From: Sphingobacteriales bacterium
GTDB lineage: Bacteria > Bacteroidota > Bacteroidia > Chitinophagales > JADIYW01
Assembly (NCBI GenBank): GCA_947460245.1
Contig: CANHGL010000001.1
Span: 124,001 to 188,000 of the forward strand
Length of the DNA stretch: 64,000 nt
Reading direction: 5' to 3'
Position numbers and translations under genes: made by a program. Below the pieces are notes generated by a model. The model saw only the letters and a program-made list of their open reading frames with translations, did no database searches and was not told the origin of the DNA. Every line of letters starts with the position of its first letter. Position 1 is the stretch's first letter. This document shows, piece by piece, positions 17,942 to 24,972 of this stretch.

Positions 17942-17972
17942 TTAAAGATTATAACTAAATTTAAATCTTTAA
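17942..17972. repeat. AT-rich inverted repeat upstream of gldA
   Basis: TTAAAGATT (17942-17950) and AATCTTTAA (17964-17972) form a 9-bp inverted repeat with a 13-base centre, about 26 bases upstream of the gldA -7 box. It could be a regulator site, but AT richness makes chance likely. Confidence 0.3.
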
Positions 17973-17997
17973 GTATCGTATATTAAGGCTACTTCAT

Positions 17998-18005
17998 TAA
18001 TTTTG
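17998..18005 (+). promoter_or_regulatory. Predicted -7 promoter box of gldA-gldF-gldG
   Basis: TAATTTTG is an exact TAnnTTTG match, 10 bases before the gldA ATG at 18016. This gives a very short leader. Confidence 0.6.
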
Positions 18006-18015
18006 CATATAACTT

Positions 18016-18942
18016 ATGGCTGTCCTCGTAAACCAATTATCTAAGAAATATGCTGAACAACAAGCAGTAGATGGTATCTCCTTTAAAGTGGAGAAAGGTG
18101 AAATCCTGGGGTTTCTTGGTCCAAATGGTGCGGGCAAATCTACTACCATGAAAATGCTTACCTGTTTTATTCCACCAAGTCGTGGTAGTGCCACCATCTG
18201 CGGATATGACATTGTCCGGGATCCGTTGGAAGTAAAGAGAAAAATTGGCTATCTGCCAGAAAATAATCCGCTCTATTACGATATGTACGTAAGGGAATTT
18301 CTAGAGTTCAGTTTATTAATGCATCATCCTAATACGAAATCGAAAAGTGGAGCGCAGATAAAAAGTATTATCGACCAGGTAGGATTGAATGACGAGCAAA
18401 ATAAGAAAATCGGACAACTCTCGAGAGGCTATAAACAGCGCGTCGGACTAGCGCAGGCGCTCCTACATGATCCTGAAGTACTGATACTTGATGAACCTAC
18501 TTCGGGCCTGGATCCGAATCAGCTCGCAGATATACGCCATCTCATTAAGGAATTGGGGAAAGAAAAGACCATACTCTTTTCCACTCATATTATGCAGGAA
18601 GTACAAGCAGTTTGCGATCGCGTCATCATTATAAATAAAGGAAGAATAGTGGCAGATGACAAGCCCGAACAACTGCAGTCCAGACTAAGCAATAAGGTTG
18701 CTGTAGAAATAGAATTTGAGCAGACCATTAATTTAGAAGAGATACAAAATATCCAACACGTCTTATCTGCAGAAAAGCTTTCGTCTAAGGAATTTATAGT
18801 TCAAGGAGAAGACAGCATAGCATTAAGAAAAGCACTATTTGCCTATGCCTCTAAAAAAAACAATGCCTTGCTCACCATTAAGCAGACATCAAAAAGTTTG
18901 GAAGATATTTTTCAGCAATTAACCAACACTACCGTTTCATAA
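18016..18942 (+). CDS. gldA: Gliding motility-associated ABC transporter ATPase GldA
   Basis: This is a 308-residue ABC ATPase. Walker A (GPNGAGKST) is at residues 35-43, the signature LSRGYKQRVGLAQALLHDP is followed by Walker B (EVLILDEPTSGLDP), and the H-loop is in LFSTHIMQEV. The C-terminal extension after about residue 220 is typical of GldA. It energises the GldFG membrane complex needed for gliding in Flavobacterium and conserved in many type IX secretion-bearing Bacteroidota. gldF starts 8 bases and gldG two genes downstream, so all three form one operon. Neighbourhood makes the GldA assignment firm compared with a generic ATPase. Confidence 0.9.
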   Translation: MAVLVNQLSKKYAEQQAVDGISFKVEKGEILGFLGPNGAGKSTTMKMLTCFIPPSRGSATICGYDIVRDPLEVKRKIGYLPENNPLYYDMYVREFLEFSLLMHHPNTKSKSGAQIKSIIDQVGLNDEQNKKIGQLSRGYKQRVGLAQALLHDPEVLILDEPTSGLDPNQLADIRHLIKELGKEKTILFSTHIMQEVQAVCDRVIIINKGRIVADDKPEQLQSRLSNKVAVEIEFEQTINLEEIQNIQHVLSAEKLSSKEFIVQGEDSIALRKALFAYASKKNNALLTIKQTSKSLEDIFQQLTNTTVS

Positions 18943-18950
18943 TACGACCA

Positions 18951-19679
18951 ATGCCCGCACTGCTAAAAAAAGAGATAAGCTTGTTCTTTTCATCCCTGAT
19001 AGCCTATATCAGCATGGGTGTCTTTTTTATCGTGCTGGCGCTAAACTTATTTATTTTCTCTGGCAATATCCTAGATGCCAACTATGCCACATTGGATGCT
19101 TTCTTCACATTAGCACCCTGGGTATTAATTTTCCTGATTCCGGCAATCACTATGCGGACATTTGCAGAAGAGAAACAAAACGGAACAATAGAGCTGCTAT
19201 CTACAAAACCCATTACAGATTTACAAATTGTAGTTGGAAAATATTTAGCAGCATTATTTTTATGGCTAATTACCTTCTTGCCAACCTTAGTTTACTTTCT
19301 TGCAATTAAAAAACTAAGTTTAGATAATGCGCCAATTGACAGCGGAGCAACCTGGGGAAGCTACATTGGCTTATTTTTCCTGGGAGCGGTATTTGTAGCA
19401 GTAGGAATATTTTCCTCCTCCATATCTAACAATCAAATTGTTGCCTTCCTGGTGGGCGTGTTTTTATGTTATCTGATGTATGATGCTTTTGCACAACTCA
19501 GCGCACTGCCTTTTTTCGAGGGAAGAATAGACTATATTATACAGTCTGCAGGACTAAATGCACATTATGATTCAATCAGCAGAGGTGTTGTAGACACAAG
19601 AGATATAATTTACTTCCTAACTATTATTACCCTGTTTATAATAGGCACAAGAACAGCATTGGAAAGCAGAAAATGGTAA
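18951..19679 (+). CDS. gldF: Gliding motility-associated ABC transporter permease GldF
   Basis: This is a 242-residue ABC-2-type permease with about six membrane helices. Family features include an early ISLFFSSLIAYISMGVFF helix and the conserved TMRTFAEEKQNGTIELLSTKPI segment, which couples to the ATPase. It forms the membrane channel with GldG and GldA. It starts 8 bases after gldA and ends 1 base before the gldG ATG, which indicates tight co-transcription. What the transporter moves is not established for the family. Confidence 0.9.
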   Translation: MPALLKKEISLFFSSLIAYISMGVFFIVLALNLFIFSGNILDANYATLDAFFTLAPWVLIFLIPAITMRTFAEEKQNGTIELLSTKPITDLQIVVGKYLAALFLWLITFLPTLVYFLAIKKLSLDNAPIDSGATWGSYIGLFFLGAVFVAVGIFSSSISNNQIVAFLVGVFLCYLMYDAFAQLSALPFFEGRIDYIIQSAGLNAHYDSISRGVVDTRDIIYFLTIITLFIIGTRTALESRKW

Positions 19680-19680
19680 T

Positions 19681-21378
19681 ATGAGCAACCTCTACTTCAT
19701 AAGATCTTTAAAGATACTTACTGCCAGTCTTCTCGGGGTGATTATCCTTAATATCTTGTCCTCATTCTTCTATCAACGTTTCGACCTTACGGAGGAAAAA
19801 AGATATACACTCAGCAACTCTACCAAAAAATTATTAAAAAATTTAGAGCAACCTGTAGAGATTGAAGTTTATCTCGAAGGCAATGACCTACCTGCAGGCA
19901 TTAAAGTACTACGAAATGGAACCCGAGAGCTATTGCAGGAATTCAGGACTGCCTCGAATGGGAATGTCTCTTTTCATTTTTTAGATATTAATAAAATTAA
20001 GGATCCTAAGCAGCGGGAAAACTTTCAGATAGAGTTAGTGAAAAAAGGATTACGACCTACCAACCTCGAAGTTAAATCTCAGAATGGATACACAGAGCGA
20101 TTAGTCTTCCCTGGCGCAATACTAAAAGCAAATGGACGAGAAGCCTCAATTCAGATATTAGAAAATCAATTTTCTGTTGGCGCTCAAGGATCCCTAAATA
20201 ACTCCATTAATTTCCTGGAGTATAAAGTCGCCAACGGAATCCAGAAAATCATACGCAAACAGACTCCCAAGATTGCATTTCTTCAAGGCCATGGTGAACC
20301 CGGATTAGAGCAACTTCAGGGATTTCTGGAAGCATTATCTGCACAAAATTTTGTGCTGGACAAGATAGAATTAGATAAAGATAAACTTCTGAATAGTGCA
20401 ATAGACATTCTGATTGTCGATAAGCCCACATCGGCACTCAACGATTACGAGAAATTTCTGATTGATCAGTATATAATGAATGGAGGAAAGACGCTTTGGT
20501 TATTGGATAATATTATCTGTGATCTTGATAGTTTTAAGTTAGCCCCAAGTATTTATGCCGTTCCGCGCGATCTAAATATAGATGACCTCCTATTTCGATA
20601 TGGCGTTCGGATGGAACATAACTTAGTACTTGATTTATATTGTAATCAGATTCCTATTTTAGAAAGCATAGGAGGGAATCCACAACCTAAATTATTTCCA
20701 TGGGTATTCTTTCCAATATCCATCAGTAAAAATAATCACCCTATTGTAAAAAATCTGGACCCTGTAGCTTTTAAATTCTGTAGCTCCATTGATACATTGA
20801 ATAATCCGGGTGTAAAGAAAACTGTTTTACTTTCTACTTCTGATTATACGCGAATGCAGCAAACACCCTATCAGATCTTTCTGGAAGGTGCTAAACAAAA
20901 GCCAAATCCTTACTTCTTTAACCAGCGCAATGTACCGTTAGCAGTTTTACTAGAAGGTGATTTTAGCTCATTGTATAAAAATCAGTTTACAACTGACTTT
21001 CAAAAATTATTAGCACTTCAGCAAGTCAGCTATAAAGCACAAAGTAAGAACGGCAAAATGATTATCGTAGCAGATGGCGACATTGCGCTCAATGAACTAG
21101 ATGCAAATAATGTTCCACTGGCATTAGGCTATGATAAATACTCCAAACAACTTTTCGCCAATAAAGACTTTCTGTTAAACTGCGTGGAATATCTGATTGA
21201 TGATAATAATCTGATTGATGCCCGTAACAGGGAGGTTAAAATGCGACTGTTAGATAAATCAAAAATACTCAGTGATAAAGGGCTTTGGCAGATTATAACA
21301 CTTGGTGTTCCACTATTGCTGATGTTTACTTTTGGGGTTATCTACAACAAACGAAGAAAGAAAAGATATGGAATATAA
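19681..21378 (+). CDS. gldG: Gliding motility-associated ABC transporter substrate-binding protein GldG
   Basis: This is a 565-residue protein with an N-terminal membrane helix (residues about 8-30), a long periplasmic domain (EVYLEGNDLPAGIKVLRN, then IAFLQGHGEPG) and a C-terminal helix (GVPLLLMFTFGVIY) before a short basic tail. This architecture and motif set match GldG, which belongs with GldF to an ABC-2-like complex. A perfect bidirectional hairpin terminator follows within 30 bases, ending the gldAFG operon. Confidence 0.9.
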   Translation: MSNLYFIRSLKILTASLLGVIILNILSSFFYQRFDLTEEKRYTLSNSTKKLLKNLEQPVEIEVYLEGNDLPAGIKVLRNGTRELLQEFRTASNGNVSFHFLDINKIKDPKQRENFQIELVKKGLRPTNLEVKSQNGYTERLVFPGAILKANGREASIQILENQFSVGAQGSLNNSINFLEYKVANGIQKIIRKQTPKIAFLQGHGEPGLEQLQGFLEALSAQNFVLDKIELDKDKLLNSAIDILIVDKPTSALNDYEKFLIDQYIMNGGKTLWLLDNIICDLDSFKLAPSIYAVPRDLNIDDLLFRYGVRMEHNLVLDLYCNQIPILESIGGNPQPKLFPWVFFPISISKNNHPIVKNLDPVAFKFCSSIDTLNNPGVKKTVLLSTSDYTRMQQTPYQIFLEGAKQKPNPYFFNQRNVPLAVLLEGDFSSLYKNQFTTDFQKLLALQQVSYKAQSKNGKMIIVADGDIALNELDANNVPLALGYDKYSKQLFANKDFLLNCVEYLIDDNNLIDARNREVKMRLLDKSKILSDKGLWQIITLGVPLLLMFTFGVIYNKRRKKRYGI

Positions 21379-21397
21379 TTCCAGTCGAATTTAAATT

Positions 21398-21430
21398 AAA
21401 AAAAGTCATCAGCTAACTGATGACTTTTTT
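21398..21430. terminator. Bidirectional terminator between gldG and the zinc-ribbon gene
   Basis: AGTCATCAG (21404-21412) pairs with CTGATGACT (21417-21425) around a CTAA loop. It is flanked by an A tract and a T tract, so it can end transcription on both strands for these convergent genes. Confidence 0.9.
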
Positions 21431-21449
21431 AATCTATACAATAATTATT

Positions 21450-22220
21450 TTATGCCATTTCCTCTTCAGAAATAACAACAGCGCTGTCGTCAACACCAGA
21501 GATAATTCTTCCGCAGTGTTCACAGGTGCTGATCTTCTTTTTAGTTCTAATTTCAGATTGTGTTTGTGGGGGAATAAAACCAAAACATCCACCACAAGCA
21601 TTTCGACTGATTTTCACAACCGCCAAACCATTCTTGTACGATTTACGGATACGTTTAAATGCCAATAGAAATCTTTCTTCCACTTCTGCTTCCATCGCTA
21701 TTGCGCTGTTATTCAATTCCTTCTCTTCTTTCTCTGTATCCTTGATAATATTATTCAGCTCTTTCTTCTTAATCTCTAAGTCTTTCTCTTTGCTGTCTAA
21801 ACGCTTTTGAACTTCTTCTAGTTGTCCCTTATGGTTCTCAATGGTATAGTTCGCTTCGCGAATCTTTTTTTCCGCCAACTGTATCTCCAGCTTCTGTAAC
21901 TCAATCTCCTTATTTAAAGCATCAAACTCACGGTTATTCTTTACATTCAATAATTGCTTGTCATACTTAACAATTAACCCTTGTGCTTCTTTCATCAAAG
22001 TCTTTCTGTTTTCGATTTCTTCCTCTGCCTCTGTAATCTCTGCCTGCACCTTACCTACACGCTTTAGTGTACCGGCTATCTCATCCTCTAAGTCGGCTAC
22101 TTCAATAGGCAGTTCACCCTTCAATATATGAATTGCATCAATTTTAGAGTGTATTGCCTGCAATTGCTCTAATTGCTCTAACTTGTCTGCAACACTGGTC
22201 AATTCTTTCTTCTTAGCCAT
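21450..22220 (-). CDS. Coiled-coil protein with C4-type zinc ribbon (CT398-like)
   Basis: This is a 256-residue protein made of a long charged coiled coil (residues about 10-185, many E/K/L heptads) followed by a zinc ribbon. The ribbon has CGGCFG and CEHCGR, giving four cysteines for one zinc, with the PPQ segment typical of the zf-RING_7/DUF164 family. The Chlamydia homologue CT398 binds sigma-54 and secretion-system components, but a general role is not settled. The Nif3-like gene lies upstream on the same strand, a pairing seen in other bacteria. The two may be co-transcribed across a 168-base gap in which I see no terminator. Confidence 0.85.
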   Translation of the reverse strand: MAKKKELTSVADKLEQLEQLQAIHSKIDAIHILKGELPIEVADLEDEIAGTLKRVGKVQAEITEAEEEIENRKTLMKEAQGLIVKYDKQLLNVKNNREFDALNKEIELQKLEIQLAEKKIREANYTIENHKGQLEEVQKRLDSKEKDLEIKKKELNNIIKDTEKEEKELNNSAIAMEAEVEERFLLAFKRIRKSYKNGLAVVKISRNACGGCFGFIPPQTQSEIRTKKKISTCEHCGRIISGVDDSAVVISEEEMA

Positions 22221-22388
22221 TATTTATAATTTTATGAGATATATGTATGAAAATGGAAGGGCGAAAATAGGAAATTTTTCCCACATTATCGTGTTAAAAA
22301 AGTAGTCAGATAGCAATATTGTGAAGGATAAAACTGCTAAAAAGCTGTAAATAATTGATTTTCATATACTTACACTGTACAATTAACA

Positions 22389-23483
22389 CTATAGGTAGTG
22401 CACAGGATTGGTTTTTTGCTGCGTAATACAAACAAGAAGAGAGGGGCTGGAAGCCTTAAGTAAGTCACTGAGTAAATCCATAGTAAACTGCTCACTCTCA
22501 TAGTGCCCGATATCAGCGATGATTATCTTTCCATCTGCGTCAAAGAACTGATGATATTTAAAATCTGCTGAAATAAAGATGTCCGCATTTTGCTGGATTG
22601 CTTTTTCTAATAAAAAACTTCCAGCCCCGCCACAAACTGCAACCCTCTGAATAGGCTTACCTGATAGTGCTGTGTGGCGAATAAGTGCCGTCTGCATCTG
22701 TACTTTAAGAAAGGATAAAAAATCCTTTGCTACCATAGGATACTCGAGCTGACCAATAAGACCTGAGCCCACACCTTGATACACATTATCTAAGGCAATA
22801 ACCTCATAAGCCACCTCTTCATAGGGATGATGCTTAAATAAAGCTTCCAAAACTATGGCCTCTAAATAAGCAGGATATATTAGTTCTAATTTAACTTCAG
22901 CTTCGTCGGAGCGCAGGTGTTTTTGTCCCACCACAGGATTAGAAAATTCATTCCCTTTGAAGGTGCCCAAGCCCTCTGAACTGAAGCTACACTCTGAGTA
23001 ATTTGCTATATCACCGGCGCCAGCAGCAAACAGCCCATTCAGTAGCACATCTCTCGAAGCTATAGGTGCATAGGTTGACAACTTCTTTAGGATATCCTGC
23101 TTAGGTTCTAAAATTTCACAGTTTACCAGACCCAACTTTTTTGCAATAGCATCATTAACACCTAAGCGCATATTATCCAAATTGGTATGTACTGCATAAA
23201 TAGCAATATCCTGTTTTATAGCCCTTAGCACCGTGCGCTCTATATAATTCTTTCCTGTAATCTTTTTCAGTCCTGAGAACACAATAGGATGGTGCGCTAC
23301 CACTAAATTGCACTTCCTTGATATGGCTTCTTCAATGACTGACTCAATAGTATCCAAACAGACTAAGACTCCAGTACATTCGGCAGCCTTATCTCCCACT
23401 AACAATCCCGAATTATCGTAAGACTCCTGACACGATAAAGGAGCAAAATCTTCGATGGTTTGAATTATTTCAGCTATTTTCAT
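22389..23483 (-). CDS. Nif3-like dinuclear metal centre protein
   Basis: This is a 364-residue member of the NIF3/YbgI family (annotated in databases also as GTP cyclohydrolase I type 2). Metal-binding features include VVAHHPIVFSG near residue 65, AVHTNLDNM near 98, and a late IADIGHYESEQF with His and Glu. The middle of the protein carries the PII-like insertion domain found in the longer, hexamer-forming members. It probably binds two metal ions; the physiological reaction is unsettled in the family. It is divergent from lpxK with a 65-base shared upstream region. Confidence 0.88.
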   Translation of the reverse strand: MKIAEIIQTIEDFAPLSCQESYDNSGLLVGDKAAECTGVLVCLDTIESVIEEAISRKCNLVVAHHPIVFSGLKKITGKNYIERTVLRAIKQDIAIYAVHTNLDNMRLGVNDAIAKKLGLVNCEILEPKQDILKKLSTYAPIASRDVLLNGLFAAGAGDIANYSECSFSSEGLGTFKGNEFSNPVVGQKHLRSDEAEVKLELIYPAYLEAIVLEALFKHHPYEEVAYEVIALDNVYQGVGSGLIGQLEYPMVAKDFLSFLKVQMQTALIRHTALSGKPIQRVAVCGGAGSFLLEKAIQQNADIFISADFKYHQFFDADGKIIIADIGHYESEQFTMDLLSDLLKASSPSLLVCITQQKTNPVHYL

Positions 23484-23548
23484 GCGTAGAGATTAGAGGA
23501 AGAGATAACTAATTGATGTTTAAAATTACAATATACTTTTTATAGCAG

Positions 23549-24613
23549 GTGAATATAGTTTCTAAAATATTACTTTCTCCTTTTGTGCTTCTTTATGGCT
23601 CGGCTGTATGGATCAGGAATAGTCTATACAAAAGTAATTTTATTGGATCTACTGATTTTGAAATACCGGTAATCAGCGTTGGCAACCTGAGTGTTGGAGG
23701 TACAGGTAAAACACCATTAACAGCCTATCTGGTTGAACTACTTCAGCAGCACTATAAGATAGCGGTACTCAGCAGAGGTTATAAACGAAAAACTAGCGGG
23801 TACCTCTCTGTAAGCGCAACACATACAGCAGAAGAAGTTGGAGACGAACCTTTAATGCTGAAACTAAAATATCCTAACGCTCAGGTGAGTGTTGGAGAAC
23901 AGCGCGTAATTGCAATACCTACATTGCTGTATCAACAACCCGATACTCAAGTAATTTGCCTGGACGATGCCTTTCAGCATCAAAGCGTACGACCCGATAT
24001 CAATATCTTACTAACCCCTTATGACAATCCATTTTGGGAAGACAGCATACTTCCATTGGGCACACTGAGAGAATTCAAATCCGGTAAACAAAGAGCCAAT
24101 ATTATTATTGTTTCCAAATGTCCGGAAGGCCTTAATGCTGATGAACGCAACAATATCCTAAAACAATTAATGCCTTCAGAAAACCAAAAAGTATTTTTTA
24201 CAACCGTAAACTATGGACTCCCTTATAATATTATGAACCCCGATCAGCAACTTAATTTCTCTGATAATGAAAATCAACTTCTGATTACGGGCATTGCGAA
24301 TGCTAATCCATTAAAAAAATATTTAAGAGAGCAATCCAACGAGATTATTCATTTTGAATTTTCAGACCACCATTACTTCGAACAAACCGAGCTGGAATCT
24401 ATTGTACAAAATTATCCCGAATACAAAAACTGGATAAGTACCGAAAAAGACAGTGTTCGCTTGGCGCTGCATATAGACTGGCTTCGGGCGAATGGTATTT
24501 CCATTTATGCAATTCCTATCAAAACCTTCTTTCTAAATAATAGTAAGGATGAATTTGATAAGCTCATAAAAGGATTTCTGGATTATTTCTATCATAGCGA
24601 GAGTATAACTTAA
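23549..24613 (+). CDS. lpxK: Tetraacyldisaccharide 4'-kinase LpxK
   Basis: This is a 354-residue lipid A kinase. The N-terminal membrane-associated helix (ILLSPFVLLYGSAVWIRN) is followed by the P-loop SVGNLSVGGTGKTPL (GGTGKTP at residues 50-56) and CLDDAFQHQSV, which holds catalytic acidic residues. It phosphorylates the 4' position of the lipid A precursor at the inner-membrane cytoplasmic face. The start is GTG at 23549, giving the normal family N-terminus. The gene is not in an lpx cluster; downstream lies a repeat-rich intergenic stretch. Confidence 0.93.
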   Translation: MNIVSKILLSPFVLLYGSAVWIRNSLYKSNFIGSTDFEIPVISVGNLSVGGTGKTPLTAYLVELLQQHYKIAVLSRGYKRKTSGYLSVSATHTAEEVGDEPLMLKLKYPNAQVSVGEQRVIAIPTLLYQQPDTQVICLDDAFQHQSVRPDINILLTPYDNPFWEDSILPLGTLREFKSGKQRANIIIVSKCPEGLNADERNNILKQLMPSENQKVFFTTVNYGLPYNIMNPDQQLNFSDNENQLLITGIANANPLKKYLREQSNEIIHFEFSDHHYFEQTELESIVQNYPEYKNWISTEKDSVRLALHIDWLRANGISIYAIPIKTFFLNNSKDEFDKLIKGFLDYFYHSESIT

Positions 24614-24736
24614 ATCATCTGATTTACGCAACAGGTTACAAGGCCGATGGGTAATTTATTTCTCACACAGGTCTTCCGAAGAATGACCTTGTGTACTAAT
24701 GTTAGCGATCCCTTACCGCACAATAAGTTAGAAAAT

Positions 24737-24885
24737 ACTCATCCCCCTATATCCCCCTTAATAAGGGGTAAGATCAAAAGCCGACCCCTTGGAAGGGGGG
24801 AACTCATCCCCCTGTATCCCCCTTGGTAAGGGGGAATGCTAAGAACCAATTCTCCCCCTTATTAAGGAGGTCGGGGGGATGCCGT
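24737..24885. repeat. Tandem C/G-rich palindromic repeat units
   Basis: Two units start with ACTCATCCCCCT, at 24737 and 24802 (65-base period). Each goes on with TATCCCCCTTxxTAAGGGG, a small inverted repeat. A third inverted pair, CTCCCCCTTATTAAGGAG, follows near 24852-24870 and leads to GGTCGGGGGGAT. Such units resemble mobile intergenic palindromes seen in Bacteroidota genomes. No transposase is nearby. Confidence 0.65.
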
Positions 24886-24920
24886 GTGTGTAATAATTCA
24901 TATGGTCTGCCGGCAGAAAT

Positions 24921-24951
24921 AAAAAAAGAAGCTCCCTTCGGGGAGCTTCTT
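24921..24951 (-). terminator. Terminator of the ompA-like gene
   Basis: AAGAAGCTCCC (24926-24936) and GGGAGCTTCTT (24941-24951) form an 11-bp stem with a TTCG/CGAA tetraloop. Read on the minus strand it is followed by a T tract from the AAAAAAA at 24921. Confidence 0.9.
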
Positions 24952-24972
24952 AAAATGTTTTCAGAGAAAGTA

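Larger units (their letters stand above)
24614..24972. other. Intergenic region with C/G-rich palindromic repeats
   Basis: This 359-base stretch between lpxK and the convergent ompA gene holds no plausible gene. From left to right it contains: an imperfect hairpin with arms ACACAGGTC and GACCTTGTGT (about 24660-24695), two C/G-rich repeat units (24737-24866), a third related inverted pair to about 24885, a perfect palindrome CTGCCGGCAG (24907-24916), and a terminator for the ompA gene. Base composition is far richer in C and G than the neighbouring genes. Confidence 0.7.
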
